Shown in pieces: positions 22,345 to 33,714 of a stretch of 64,000 nucleotides of DNA. The DNA comes from an actinobacterium LLX17 (GTDB lineage Bacteria > Actinomycetota > Actinomycetes > Propionibacteriales > Nocardioidaceae). The first letter of the stretch is position 1; the number at the start of each line of letters is the position of its first letter. Both the position numbers and the translations under genes were made by a program. The DNA is taken from contig KI301992.1 of assembly GCA_000471045.1 (NCBI GenBank), positions 1,056,568 through 1,120,567 on the forward strand. The letters are read 5' to 3'. The notes under the pieces were generated by a model. That model did no database searches. It saw only the letters and a list, made by a program, of their open reading frames with translations, and was not told where the DNA came from.

Positions 22345-23372
22345 CGACGCGTGGCGTGCGCCTGGACTCCTGCCCCGAGGCGCTGGTCGCCCGCCACGAC
22401 CTGGTGATGCTCGACCTCGACGGCGTGGTCTACGTGGGACCGGAGGCCGTACCGGGTGCCGCCGACGTGCTGCGCGAGGTTCGGTCCGGCGGCACGGCGC
22501 TCGCCTACGTCACCAACAACGCCTCCCGACCGGCGGTCTCGGTGGCTCAGCACCTGGCCGATCTCGGCATGCCGTGCGACGGTCCCGACGACGTGGTCAC
22601 CTCCGCCCAGGCCGTCGCTCGCCTGATGGCCGAGGCGCTGCCCGCCGGTGCTGCGGTGCTCGTCATCGGGGGACCAGGACTGCGCGAGCCCCTCGAGGCG
22701 CTCGGCCTGCGGTGCGTCGACTCCGCCGACGACGCTGTCGCCGTGGTGCAGGGCTACCACCCCACCGTGGGGTGGACGCAGCTCGCGGAGGCCTCGTACG
22801 CCGTGCAGGCGGGTCTGCCTTGGTACGCCAGCAACACCGATCGCACCATTCCCACGGCGCGCGGCATCGCCCCGGGCAACGGGGCGTTGGTCGAGGTCGT
22901 CGCCACGGCCACGGGCGCCCGACCGATCGTGGCCGGCAAGCCCGAGCGGGCCCTGTTCGACGAGACCCGGCTGCGCTGCGCAGCAGAGCGACCGCTGATG
23001 GTCGGCGACCGGCCCGACACCGACATCGACGGGGCCATCGGCGCCGAGCTGCCGAGCCTGTTGGTGCTGACCGGGGTGGCCGACCTCGCCGAGACCGTGC
23101 AGCTCGACGCCGGCCATCGGCCCGATCACGTCGCGCACGACCTCACGGGGCTGCTCGAGCCGCACGAGCCGATCGAGATCGACGGCGACACCGCGCGATG
23201 CGGCAGCGCCCGCGCCACGTGGCACGACGGCGAGCTGAGCCTCACCGACGGTGATGACGGGGGACTGGACGCCCTCCGTGCGGTCGTCGCACTCGGCTGG
23301 GCGACCCGCGACCGCGGCGACACCGTGTCCGCCGTGACCGTGTCCGCAGCGGATGCGAGGATGACGCCATGA
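22341..23372 (+). CDS. HAD-IIA family phosphatase (NagD/PGP-like, Rv1692-type)
   Basis: This is a haloacid dehalogenase subfamily IIA phosphatase of 343 residues. It shows the nucleophile motif MLDLDGVVYVG, motif II VTNNASR, the lysine in AGKPERALF, and the acidic motif MVGDRPDTDIDGA. The M. tuberculosis homologue in the same position (Rv1692) is a glycerol-3-phosphate phosphatase, so a role in phospholipid glycerol recycling is plausible. The ATG at 22341 overlaps the SSB-like gene as ATGA and is preferred to an upstream GTG-type start. About 80 extra C-terminal residues after the HAD core resemble a small GNAT-like remnant seen in such proteins. Confidence 0.88.
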   Translation: MTTRGVRLDSCPEALVARHDLVMLDLDGVVYVGPEAVPGAADVLREVRSGGTALAYVTNNASRPAVSVAQHLADLGMPCDGPDDVVTSAQAVARLMAEALPAGAAVLVIGGPGLREPLEALGLRCVDSADDAVAVVQGYHPTVGWTQLAEASYAVQAGLPWYASNTDRTIPTARGIAPGNGALVEVVATATGARPIVAGKPERALFDETRLRCAAERPLMVGDRPDTDIDGAIGAELPSLLVLTGVADLAETVQLDAGHRPDHVAHDLTGLLEPHEPIEIDGDTARCGSARATWHDGELSLTDGDDGGLDALRAVVALGWATRDRGDTVSAVTVSAADARMTP

Positions 23373-23578
23373 CCGAGCCGACCCCCGAGGTGCATCCCGA
23401 GGCGTACCCCGCCGTCGAGCCCACCGGTCACACCGACATCGACGCTGCGCTCGCGCAGCTGCAGGAGCTGCCCGAGCGCCCTGTCGACGAGCACGTGGCC
23501 GTGTTCGACGCGGTCCACGGCGTCCTGCGCACCGTGCTGGCCGAGGCCGGACGCGAGGGTGGAACGGATCTGCCGTGA
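23369..23578 (+). CDS. Small conserved protein (Rv1693-like), unknown function
   Basis: This small protein of 69 residues is acidic, with a Pro/Glu-rich start and one amphipathic helix pair (DIDAALAQLQELPERPVDEHVAVFDAVHGVLRTVLAEA). It overlaps its neighbours on both sides by four bases (ATGA and GTGA), so it is translated as part of the operon. A short gene at this position between the HAD phosphatase and tlyA is also present in mycobacteria (Rv1693). No motif or function is recognised. Its conservation in place argues that it is a real gene. Confidence 0.8.
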   Translation: MTEPTPEVHPEAYPAVEPTGHTDIDAALAQLQELPERPVDEHVAVFDAVHGVLRTVLAEAGREGGTDLP

Positions 23579-24390
23579 GTCGGCGCGTGAGGCTCGACGC
23601 CGAGCTGGTGCGCCGGGGCCTGGCCCGCTCTCGCGAGCATGCCGCCCAGCTCATCCAGGCCGGGTCCGTCTCGGTCGCCGGCAGCACGGCCAGCAAGGCC
23701 GCCACGCAGGTCGGCACCGACGTCGCCCTGGTCGTGCGTGAGGACGACGACCCCGGGTGGGCCTCTCGCGGAGCCCACAAGCTGCTGGGAGCGCTGGAGG
23801 TCTTCGAGCCGCTCGGCCTGTCCGTCGCCGGTCGCCGTGCTCTCGACGCGGGAGCCTCCACGGGCGGGTTCACCGACGTCCTGCTGCGTCGTGACGTCCG
23901 TGAGGTCGTGGCCGTCGACGTCGGGTATGGGCAGCTGGTCTGGGCGCTGCAGAGCGATCCCCGCGTCCAGGTGCACGACCGCACCAACGTGCGCACGCTC
24001 ACCCCGGAGGCGATCGGCGGTCCGGTCGACCTCGTCGTGTCCGATCTCTCCTTCATCTCGCTGCGCCTCGTGCTGCCGGCGCTCACGGCGTGCTGCCGAC
24101 CCGAGGGCGACCTGGTGCTGATGGTCAAGCCGCAGTTCGAGGTCGGCAAGGACCGGCTGGGCAAGAATGGCGTCGTGCGCGACCCCCACCTGCATGCCGA
24201 GGCCGTCGCCGACGTCTGTCGCACCGCCGACGGACTCGGCTGGGGCACGCGCGCCCTCGCGCCCAGTCCGTTGCCGGGGCCTGCCGGCAATGTCGAGTAC
24301 TTCTGCTGGTTGCGTACCGACGCCGCACCCGTCGAGCCCGACGCCGTGGCGCGCGTCGTCGCTGACGGCCCCCTGGAGGTGGAGCGATGA
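23575..24390 (+). CDS. tlyA: TlyA-type rRNA 2'-O-ribose methyltransferase
   Basis: This is a 16S/23S rRNA cytidine-2'-O-methyltransferase of the TlyA family, 271 residues. An S4 RNA-binding domain occupies about 1-60 (RLDAELVRRGLARSREHAAQLIQAG). The methyltransferase domain follows, with ALDAGASTGGFTDVLL as SAM motif I and DLVVSDLSFISL as the catalytic strand. In mycobacteria the enzyme methylates C1409 of 16S and C1920 of 23S rRNA, and its loss gives capreomycin resistance. The start is GTG in a GTGA overlap with the preceding small gene. It sits directly before nadK as in M. tuberculosis. Confidence 0.94.
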   Translation: MSRRVRLDAELVRRGLARSREHAAQLIQAGSVSVAGSTASKAATQVGTDVALVVREDDDPGWASRGAHKLLGALEVFEPLGLSVAGRRALDAGASTGGFTDVLLRRDVREVVAVDVGYGQLVWALQSDPRVQVHDRTNVRTLTPEAIGGPVDLVVSDLSFISLRLVLPALTACCRPEGDLVLMVKPQFEVGKDRLGKNGVVRDPHLHAEAVADVCRTADGLGWGTRALAPSPLPGPAGNVEYFCWLRTDAAPVEPDAVARVVADGPLEVER

Positions 24391-25313
24391 GAACCGTACT
24401 GCTCGTCGTGCACGGCAGCCGTCCCGAGGCCGCCACGTTCGCCGCTGCGTTCGCCGACCAGCTGACCTCCGCAGGGGTCGGCATCCGCGTGCTGGCCCCC
24501 GAGGCCGCGAGTCTCGCTGAGGCCGGCATCACCGACCCCGAGGTCGTCGAGCCCACCACGGGAGCGTCCGAGGGGTGTGAGCTGGCCGTCGTCCTCGGCG
24601 GCGACGGCACCATCCTGCGGGCCGCCGAGATGTGTCGCGACCACGAGACGCCGGTGCTGGGCGTCAATCTGGGCCATGTCGGCTTCCTCGCCGAGGCCGA
24701 CGCCGAGGACCTCGCCGACGTCGTGCGCGCGGTGGTCGATCGCACCTACACCGTCGAGGCCCGCCTGACGGTCGACGTCAGCGTGCTCGACGGCAAGCGC
24801 GTCATCGCCCACAACTGGGCCCTCAACGAGGCGACGGTCGAGAAGGCGGCGCGGGAGCGCATGGTCGAGCTCGTCGTCGAGATCGACGGCCGCCCCGTGT
24901 CCCGCTGGGGGTGCGACGGCGTCGTGTGCGCAACGCCCACCGGTTCCACGGCCTACAACTTCAGTGCCGGCGGACCCATCGTCTGGCCCGAGGTCGCCGC
25001 CCTGCTCATGGTGCCGATCAGTGCCCACGCGCTGTTCGCGCGGCCGTTGGTGGTCTCGCCCGACTCCACGGTCGCCATCGAGGTCGTGGGAGAGCACGGT
25101 GTCGGGGTCCTGTGGTGCGACGGTCGCCGAGCCGCCGACCTGCCGCCCGGGGCCAGGGTCGAGGTGCGTCGCGGGGCGCGTCAGGTCCAGCTGGCCCGGC
25201 TGCACACCGCGCCGTTCGCCGACCGGCTCGTGCGCAAGTTCGACCTGCCCGTCGAGGGCTGGCGCGGCGAGGCCGCCCGTCGCATCGCCCAGGCCCGGAC
25301 CGGTGAGGCCTGA
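24387..25313 (+). CDS. nadK: NAD kinase
   Basis: This enzyme phosphorylates NAD to NADP (inorganic polyphosphate/ATP-NAD kinase family), 308 residues. The GGDGTILRAAE motif near residues 71-80, NEATVEK, and the glycine-rich GVVCATPTGSTAYNFSAGGPIV segment are all intact. The two-domain architecture and length are normal. It overlaps tlyA as ATGA and recN as TGATG. The tlyA-nadK-recN trio is a widespread actinobacterial and clostridial arrangement. Confidence 0.96.
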   Translation: MRTVLLVVHGSRPEAATFAAAFADQLTSAGVGIRVLAPEAASLAEAGITDPEVVEPTTGASEGCELAVVLGGDGTILRAAEMCRDHETPVLGVNLGHVGFLAEADAEDLADVVRAVVDRTYTVEARLTVDVSVLDGKRVIAHNWALNEATVEKAARERMVELVVEIDGRPVSRWGCDGVVCATPTGSTAYNFSAGGPIVWPEVAALLMVPISAHALFARPLVVSPDSTVAIEVVGEHGVGVLWCDGRRAADLPPGARVEVRRGARQVQLARLHTAPFADRLVRKFDLPVEGWRGEAARRIAQARTGEA

Positions 25314-27004
25314 TGTGGCGGCACCTCGCCCTGCGCAGTCTTGGCGTCATCGACGACGCGCAGCTCGACCTCGAGGACGGCTTCACGGTCATCACGGGTG
25401 AGACCGGCGCCGGCAAGACCATGGTCGTCACGGCCCTGGGCCTGTTGCGCGGCGAGCGTGCCGACTCCGGACTCGTGCGCCACGGCTCCGACCAAGCGCG
25501 GGTCGAGGCGGTCATCGACGTCACCGCACATCCCTCCGTGACCGGTCGCATCGACGACGCCGGGGGACTGGTCGAGGACGGTGAGCTGGTCATCGGCCGC
25601 ACGCTCTCGGCCCAGGGCCGATCCCGGGCCTTCGCGGGCGGTACCTCGGTGCCGGCCGCCGTGCTCGCCGACGTCACCGACGACCTCGTCGCGGTGCACG
25701 GGCAGTCCGACCAGCACCGTCTGGTGCGGCCGGCGCACCAGCGCGATGCCCTCGACCAGTACGCGGGCGACCCCGTGCGGGTGCTGATGGACGACTACAC
25801 GCCCGCGTGGCGCGGGTGGCGCGAGGTCGACGAGCGACTCAACCTGCTGCGCACCGACGCCCAGGAACGTGCGCGCGCCCTCGACGCCGCACAGCGGGGT
25901 CTCGACGAGATCGACGCCGTCGACCCCCAGCCGGGCGAGGACGAGCAGCTCGTGGCCGAGGAGTCCCGCTTGGCCCACGCCGAGTCGCTCGCGCGAGCCG
26001 CCGAGACCGCGCGCGGTCATCTGGCCGGCGACGCCGAGTCGGCCGTCGGACCGGCAGCGGCCGCCGCCTTGGTGGCCGAGGCTGCCGCGTCGCTCGACAG
26101 CGAGTCGGGGCACGACCCAGCGCTCGACGAGCTGGCGAGCCGCGCCCGCGAGGTCTCCGTGACTCTCGACGACCTCGCCACCGAGCTCGCGTCCTACGTC
26201 AGTGCGGTGGAGCTCGACCCGGCCCGGCTGGCGCTCGTGCAGTCCCGTCGGGCCGACATCGTGGCGCTGCAGCGCAAGTACGGTCCCGGCACCGACGACG
26301 TGCTGGCGTGGGCCGACGACGCCCGCCAGCGGGTGGTCGAGCTCGCCGGTGACGACGACACGATCGCGGCGCTCGAGCAGGAGCGCGACTCCCTGCGGGC
26401 GCGACTCGGCGACCTGGCCGCGCAGCTGACCACCGCACGGCGCGCCGCCGCCGAGCGACTGGCCACGGCCGTCGGGGCCGAGCTGGCCGACCTGTCGATG
26501 CCGTCGGCCCGCCTGCACGTCGAGGTGCGCGAGGCCGAGCTGTCACCGCACGGCGGTGACACCGTCGAGCTGACCTTCGCGGCCAACTCCGGTGCCGCCC
26601 CGCGTCCGCTGCACAAGGGCGCCAGCGGCGGCGAGCTCTCGCGCCTCATGCTGGCGCTCGAGGTCGTGCTGGCCGACAAGTCCAGCGTGCCCACGCTGGT
26701 CTTCGACGAGGTCGACGCCGGCATCGGTGGCCGCGCCGCGGTCGAGGTCGGGCGCCGTCTGGCCACCCTGTCCGCCGGGGCCCAGGTCTTGGCGGTCACG
26801 CACCTGCCGCAGGTCGCCGCCTTCGCCCGGCACCACTTCCGCGTGCTGAAGGACGACGACGGGCAGATCACCAGCAGCTCCGTCGTGCGCCTCGAGGGGC
26901 AGGACCGCGTCGACGAGCTGGCCCGCATGCTCGCTGGTCAGGAGAACTCCGAGGCCGCGCAGCAGCACGCGCGTGAGCTGTTGCAGATGGCGGGACACGA
27001 GTAG
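25313..27004 (+). CDS. recN: DNA repair protein RecN
   Basis: RecN is an SMC-like ATPase for double-strand-break repair, 563 residues. Walker A is GETGAGKT near residues 24-31. A long, Ala/Glu/Arg-rich coiled-coil region covers about 140-390. The ABC signature KGASGGELSRLMLAL is at about 437-451, and Walker B is VFDEVDAGIGG at about 462-472. The start overlaps the nadK stop (TGATG). No LexA box was noticed directly upstream, which fits its place inside a housekeeping operon. Confidence 0.96.
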   Translation: MWRHLALRSLGVIDDAQLDLEDGFTVITGETGAGKTMVVTALGLLRGERADSGLVRHGSDQARVEAVIDVTAHPSVTGRIDDAGGLVEDGELVIGRTLSAQGRSRAFAGGTSVPAAVLADVTDDLVAVHGQSDQHRLVRPAHQRDALDQYAGDPVRVLMDDYTPAWRGWREVDERLNLLRTDAQERARALDAAQRGLDEIDAVDPQPGEDEQLVAEESRLAHAESLARAAETARGHLAGDAESAVGPAAAAALVAEAAASLDSESGHDPALDELASRAREVSVTLDDLATELASYVSAVELDPARLALVQSRRADIVALQRKYGPGTDDVLAWADDARQRVVELAGDDDTIAALEQERDSLRARLGDLAAQLTTARRAAAERLATAVGAELADLSMPSARLHVEVREAELSPHGGDTVELTFAANSGAAPRPLHKGASGGELSRLMLALEVVLADKSSVPTLVFDEVDAGIGGRAAVEVGRRLATLSAGAQVLAVTHLPQVAAFARHHFRVLKDDDGQITSSSVVRLEGQDRVDELARMLAGQENSEAAQQHARELLQMAGHE

Positions 27005-27052
27005 CGCTCGCCTGCCGGGATTCGGGCCTGCTGCGTGGCACGATGGACGACG

Positions 27053-28231
27053 ATGTCCATCTTCAGACGTACGTCCTCGCCCGAGGAGACAGGTCCGGGA
27101 GTCACCGGCCCCGCGCGGCTCGCGCGGCCCGGCGGCGACCTCACCGCCGGCCTGCGCGCCGGCGACGTCGCCGTGATCGACCGACCCGATCTCGACGCCG
27201 ACGACGCCGGCCGGCTGGTGGCCGCCAAGGTCGCGGCCGTCATCAACGTCTCGGCCTCGACCACCGGCCGATTCCCCAACATGGGCCCGCAGACCCTGCT
27301 CGACGCGGGAATCCCGTTGATCGACCAGGTCGGGCAGGGTGTCGTGTCCCGCCTGCGCAGCGGCGACCGCGTCCGCGTCCACGACGGCAAGATCTTCCGC
27401 GACGGTGTGCTGATCGCCAGCGGCACCGATCGCGACATCGAGCGCAACCGCGTCGACCTCGACACCGCGTCGTCCGACCTGACCACCCGGCTCGACACCC
27501 TGGCCGTCAACGCCTCCGACCACCTGCGTCGTGAGCACGCGATGCTGCTCGAGGGCGTGCGCGTGCCGCGCACCAGCACCCGGCTCGGCCAGCGTCCTGT
27601 CGTGGTCGTCTCCGACGCGTTCGACGCCGAGGCAGACCTGCGCGGCCTCAAGCGCTTCATCGCCGACCGCGACCCGGTGCTGATCGGTGCCGGCAAGGGT
27701 GCCGACGTGCTGATCAAGGTCGGCTACACCCCGGCGATCGTCGTCGGCGACATCGAGTCGTTGTCCCAGGACGCCCTGAAGCGGGCCGACGAGGTCGTCG
27801 TCACCACGGCGTCCGGCCAGATCACCACGCCCGAGCGGCTCGAGAAGCACGGTCGCGACGTCGTGCGATTCGTGGCGGCCGGTGACGACACCGACCTGGC
27901 GATCCTGCTGGCCGACGCCAACCGCGCCGCGGTCATCGTGCACGCGGGCGCTCCGCCGACCCTCGTCGACTTCCTGGGTCAGGGCGCCGGCCTGATGGGT
28001 GCGGCGTTCGTGGTGCGCCTGCGGGCCGCCTCGAAGCTCATCGACGCCAAGGCCGTCGGTCACGTCACGTCGGGGCGCATCTCGCTCTGGCCGATCGTCC
28101 TGCTGCTCGTGTGCGGTGTCGTGGCCGTCGCCGTCGCCATCGCCACCACCCCGGCCGGCGGTGACGCCGTCGACTGGACGGGCGACCGCTTCGCCGACCT
28201 CCGCACCTGGATCGAAGGACTTCTGCCGTGA
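27053..28231 (+). CDS. steA: SteA-like cytokinetic ring protein (Rv1697 family)
   Basis: This 392-residue protein matches the actinobacterial SteA family. In Corynebacterium glutamicum SteA acts with SteB at the septum in cell separation. The body is soluble and resembles a thiamin-pyrophosphokinase-like Rossmann fold (VVVSDAFDAEADLRGLKRFIADRDPVLIGAGKGADVLIKVGYTPAIVVGDIES). One C-terminal membrane helix lies near 345-368. The ATG at 27053 is preferred; an in-frame GTG at 27035 is possible. Its stop overlaps the next gene as GTGA, in agreement with the SteA-SteB pairing. The molecular activity is unknown in the family. Confidence 0.88.
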   Translation: MSIFRRTSSPEETGPGVTGPARLARPGGDLTAGLRAGDVAVIDRPDLDADDAGRLVAAKVAAVINVSASTTGRFPNMGPQTLLDAGIPLIDQVGQGVVSRLRSGDRVRVHDGKIFRDGVLIASGTDRDIERNRVDLDTASSDLTTRLDTLAVNASDHLRREHAMLLEGVRVPRTSTRLGQRPVVVVSDAFDAEADLRGLKRFIADRDPVLIGAGKGADVLIKVGYTPAIVVGDIESLSQDALKRADEVVVTTASGQITTPERLEKHGRDVVRFVAAGDDTDLAILLADANRAAVIVHAGAPPTLVDFLGQGAGLMGAAFVVRLRAASKLIDAKAVGHVTSGRISLWPIVLLLVCGVVAVAVAIATTPAGGDAVDWTGDRFADLRTWIEGLLP

Positions 28232-29097
28232 TCAACTTCCGTTACCACCTGGTCTCGCTCGCAGCGGTCCTGCTGGCGCTCGCTGCCGGCGTCGCCCTGG
28301 GAGCCGGGGTCCTGGACGAGTCGTCCGGCTCCACGACCTCGTCGGGCGACACCCGCGTCGACCCGGCCGTGCAGGCCTTCGATGCCGCCTTCGCCGACAG
28401 CGCCGCGCCGGCGTTCGTGGCGAACACCCTGACCGAGCGCCGCATCGTCATCATCACCACGCCGGGCGCCCGTACCGCCGAGGTCGAGGACCTCGCGGCC
28501 CGGGTCACCGCCGCAGGTGGCACGGTCGTCGGCGAGGTGGCACTGACCGCCAAGCTCCTGGAGTCCAACAACCGCCAGTTCGCCGAGAGCGTCGCGCAGC
28601 AGTCGGCCCCGGACGTGCCCGGTGTCGCCGAGGGCGGCGACAGCTATGACCGTGTCGGCGCCGCGCTGGCGCGGTCGATGATGTCGCCCGAGGGCGGCCC
28701 GCTCGACGAGACGGCCACCACCATCCGTTCGGCGTTCGACCAGGGCGGACTGATCGACCTGCCCGACGCCCCTGACCAGAGCGCCGACCTCGCGCTCGTC
28801 GTGGTCGGCCCGTCGCCCGCCGACGACGCGCGCGGCGACATCCTGGCCGACATCACGGCTCAGCTGACGGCTGCCGGTGGCGCCGCCGCCGTCGTGGGAC
28901 CGTCGGTCACGAGCGTCGGCGGGGGAGTGCTCGACCTGGTGCGCAACAGCGACGAGATCGACGCCTTCGCCACCGCCGACGTCACGGAGACCGCCGCTGG
29001 TCGTGTGCTGGCGGTGTGGGCCCTGGCCAAGGCCGCCGGTGGCACGACGGGCTCGTGGGGCACCAGTCGCAGCGCGGACGGCCAGCTGCCGCAGTAG
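28228..29097 (+). CDS. MctB/SteB family membrane protein (copper transporter / septal protein)
   Basis: This is a 289-residue protein with one N-terminal membrane helix (about 7-27, HLVSLAAVLLALAAGVALGAG) followed by a coiled, extracytoplasmic domain. It is the homologue of M. tuberculosis MctB (Rv1698), reported to limit cytoplasmic copper, and of C. glutamicum SteB, a partner of SteA in cell separation. The position immediately after steA with GTGA overlap favours the SteB role here; copper transport remains an alternative. The C-terminal region GTTGSWGTSRSADGQLPQ is low-complexity. Confidence 0.85.
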   Translation: MINFRYHLVSLAAVLLALAAGVALGAGVLDESSGSTTSSGDTRVDPAVQAFDAAFADSAAPAFVANTLTERRIVIITTPGARTAEVEDLAARVTAAGGTVVGEVALTAKLLESNNRQFAESVAQQSAPDVPGVAEGGDSYDRVGAALARSMMSPEGGPLDETATTIRSAFDQGGLIDLPDAPDQSADLALVVVGPSPADDARGDILADITAQLTAAGGAAAVVGPSVTSVGGGVLDLVRNSDEIDAFATADVTETAAGRVLAVWALAKAAGGTTGSWGTSRSADGQLPQ

Positions 29098-29115
29098 TCA
29101 CGGCTTGAGAGGTGA

Positions 29116-31508
<2,393 letters not shown>

Positions 31509-31521
31509 GGCGGTACGGGCC

Positions 31522-32451
31522 ATGACAGCGGGCGGCCTCGGTCGCGCCGTCCAGGACTACCTGGACCACCTCGGAGTCGAACGAGGTCTCGCGGCCAACA
31601 CCCTGGTCTCCTACAAGCGTGACCTGCTGCGATACCTCGACCACCTGGAGTCCCTGGGTCGCACCAGCCCGGCGGAGATCAAGGAGGCCGACGTGCTGTC
31701 GTTCGTCGCCGGCCTGCGATCAGGCGACGAGGACCACGTGATGCTCGGAGCGGCCAGCGTCGCCCGCCACGTGGTGACCGTCCGCGGACTCCACAAGTTC
31801 TGGCTGCGCGAGCAGCTGGTGGCGGTCGACGTGGCCGCCGAGGTCAAGCCACCGCGGCCGGCCCAGCGACTGCCCAAGGCGTTGCCGCTCGAGCAGATCG
31901 AGGCGATCCTCGAGGCGGCCGGTGCCGCCGGCACCACGCTGGCGCTGCGCGACCGGGCCCTGCTCGAGCTCCTGTACGGCACCGGTGCCCGCATCTCCGA
32001 GGCGGTGGGCATCGACGTCGACGACCTCGACCTCACCGAGGGCACGCTGCTGCTGCGCGGCAAGGGCGGCAAGCACCGCATCGTGCCGGTCGGCACCTAC
32101 GCCGCCGCCGCCGTGCAGCGGTACCTCGACGGCCCCCGCACCACGCTCACCTCGGCCACCGTGGCCAGCCCGGCCCTGTTCCTCAACGCCCGTGGCGGAC
32201 GGCTGTCCCGGCAGAGCGCCTGGACGGTCCTGACCCGGGCCGCGCGGCGCGCCGGGGTGCCCGTCGAGGTGTCGCCGCACACGATGCGGCACTCGTTCGC
32301 GACGCACCTGCTCGACGGTGGCGCCGACGTCCGCGTGGTGCAAGAGCTGTTGGGGCACGCCTCCGTGACGACCACGCAGATCTACACGCTGGTGACCGTC
32401 GAACGACTCCGCGAGGTCTACGCCTCGGCGCACCCGCGCGCCCAGCGGTGA
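31522..32451 (+). CDS. xerD: Site-specific tyrosine recombinase XerD
   Basis: This tyrosine recombinase resolves chromosome dimers with XerC at dif, 309 residues. The N-terminal SAM-like core-binding domain covers about 1-90 ([23 protein letters not shown]). The catalytic residues are all visible: R in [12 protein letters not shown], the H-x-x-R in [15 protein letters not shown] in [11 protein letters not shown], and Y in QIYTLVT. The ATG at 31522 matches the family N-terminus; the frame is open further upstream. The position after NUDIX matches Rv1700-Rv1701. Confidence 0.94.
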   Translation: MTAGGLGRAVQDYLDHLGVERGLAANTLVSYKRDLLRYLDHLESLGRTSPAEIKEADVLSFVAGLRSGDEDHVMLGAASVARHVVTVRGLHKFWLREQLVAVDVAAEVKPPRPAQRLPKALPLEQIEAILEAAGAAGTTLALRDRALLELLYGTGARISEAVGIDVDDLDLTEGTLLLRGKGGKHRIVPVGTYAAAAVQRYLDGPRTTLTSATVASPALFLNARGGRLSRQSAWTVLTRAARRAGVPVEVSPHTMRHSFATHLLDGGADVRVVQELLGHASVTTTQIYTLVTVERLREVYASAHPRAQR

Positions 32452-32506
32452 CGCTAGAGTGTCCCGAGTCCGTCCGACCAACCACAGCAGAACCAACGGG
32501 GTGCCG

Positions 32507-33352
32507 ATGAGCCAGGATCTGGGTCCCACGGGTCGCCCGCTACCCAGCTTTCCGGAGGCCTCTCCACGGACCCCGGGCCGGGCCACGGTGATCTCCATGT
32601 GCAACCAGAAGGGTGGCGTCGGCAAGACGACGACGACCATCAGCCTGGGCGCCGCCCTCGTGGAGGCAGGCCGCAAGGTGCTGCTGCTCGACTTCGACCC
32701 GCAGGGGTCGTTGACGGTCGGTCTTGGGTTCAACGCCCACGAGATCGAGCACAGCATCTACGACGTGCTGATGGACCGCGAGTTCGCGCTCAAGGACGTC
32801 ATCATGCACACCAGTGTCGAGGGTCTCGACCTCGCGCCGGCCAACATCGACCTCTCGGCCGCCGAGATGCAGCTGGTCACCGAGGTCGGCCGCGAGCAGG
32901 TGCTGGCGCGGGCGATCCGCACCGTGCGCGACGACTACGACGTCGTGCTGATCGACTGCCAGCCATCGCTGGGACTGCTCACCGTCAACGCCCTCACGGC
33001 GTCCGACGGCGTCATCGTGCCGCTGGAGTGTGAGTACTTCGCCCTGCGCGGTGTGGCGCTGCTCAAGGAGACGATCGAGAAGGTGCGCGAGCGCACCAAC
33101 CCCGACCTCCAGATCGTCGGCCTGCTGGGCACGATGTTCGACAGCCGAACGCTGCACGGCCGCGAGGTGCTGCAGACACTCGTGCAGGGCTGGGGCGACC
33201 TCGTCTTCCACACCGTCATCCGCCGCACGGTGAAGTTCTCCGACTCCACCGTCGCCGGTGAGCCCATCACCGAGTACGCCCCCACCTCCCCGGGCGCCGA
33301 CTCCTACCGCCAGCTGGCCCGAGAGGTGCTGGTGCGATGCCCCGCGGCGTGA
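32507..33352 (+). CDS. parA: ParA family chromosome-partitioning ATPase
   Basis: This is a Soj/ParA-type ATPase of 281 residues. The deviant Walker A KGGVGKTTTT is at about residues 35-44, Walker A' is LLLDFDPQGSLTVGLG, and Walker B is VVLIDCQPSLGLLTVNAL. It is the second, scpAB-linked ParA of actinobacteria (compare Rv1708), not the oriC copy. No parB follows; instead a small RHH-like gene overlaps it by 16 bases, then scpA and scpB. A TAGAGT -10-like element lies at 32454-32459. It probably helps organise or segregate the chromosome, an inference from family and neighbours. Confidence 0.92.
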   Translation: MSQDLGPTGRPLPSFPEASPRTPGRATVISMCNQKGGVGKTTTTISLGAALVEAGRKVLLLDFDPQGSLTVGLGFNAHEIEHSIYDVLMDREFALKDVIMHTSVEGLDLAPANIDLSAAEMQLVTEVGREQVLARAIRTVRDDYDVVLIDCQPSLGLLTVNALTASDGVIVPLECEYFALRGVALLKETIEKVRERTNPDLQIVGLLGTMFDSRTLHGREVLQTLVQGWGDLVFHTVIRRTVKFSDSTVAGEPITEYAPTSPGADSYRQLAREVLVRCPAA

Positions 33353-33714
33353 GCCCCAGCGGGCCCTCGAACCGTCGTCGCCCCATGCCCGGCGCCGACG
33401 AGCTCTTCCGCGCGACGGCCAAGGAGCCGCGCGAGGAGGTCGCCCCGGCCCCGGCCGAGGCGGCCCAGTCGGGGGCCCCGGTCGCCAGCAGCGGCCGCGT
33501 CAAGCACGACGAGAAGATCACCGTCTACGTCACGGCCGACGAGCTCCTGGCGCTGGAGCAGGCGCGACTCACCGTGCGCGCGGCGGTCGGGCGCAACGTC
33601 GACCGCGGCCGCCTGGTGCGTGCGGCCCTGGCCGCCGCGCTCGACGACCTCGAGCGCAACGGGCCCGACAGTGACCTCGTGCAGCGGGTGCGCGCGGCCT
33701 CGAGCGGCTCGTGA
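33337..33714 (+). CDS. Small protein with ribbon-helix-helix-like C-terminus
   Basis: This 125-residue protein has a disordered Pro/Ala/Glu-rich N-terminus to about 55. A compact segment then reads EKITVYVTADELLALEQARLT and GRNVDRGRLVRAALAAALDDLERN. A short strand followed by two helices is the pattern of ribbon-helix-helix DNA-binding proteins, though the match is by eye. It overlaps parA by 16 bases in another frame and scpA as GTGA, so it is part of the parA-scpAB operon. RHH proteins such as ParG serve as centromere-binding partners of ParA ATPases, so a partner role is plausible but unproven. Otherwise the function is unknown. Confidence 0.75.
   Translation: MPRGVSPSGPSNRRRPMPGADELFRATAKEPREEVAPAPAEAAQSGAPVASSGRVKHDEKITVYVTADELLALEQARLTVRAAVGRNVDRGRLVRAALAAALDDLERNGPDSDLVQRVRAASSGS

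Noticed and set aside
22239-25205. A 988-codon antisense open frame over the SSB-like, HAD, tlyA and nadK genes
   Set aside because: It spans four well-supported overlapping genes and shows no protein family features.
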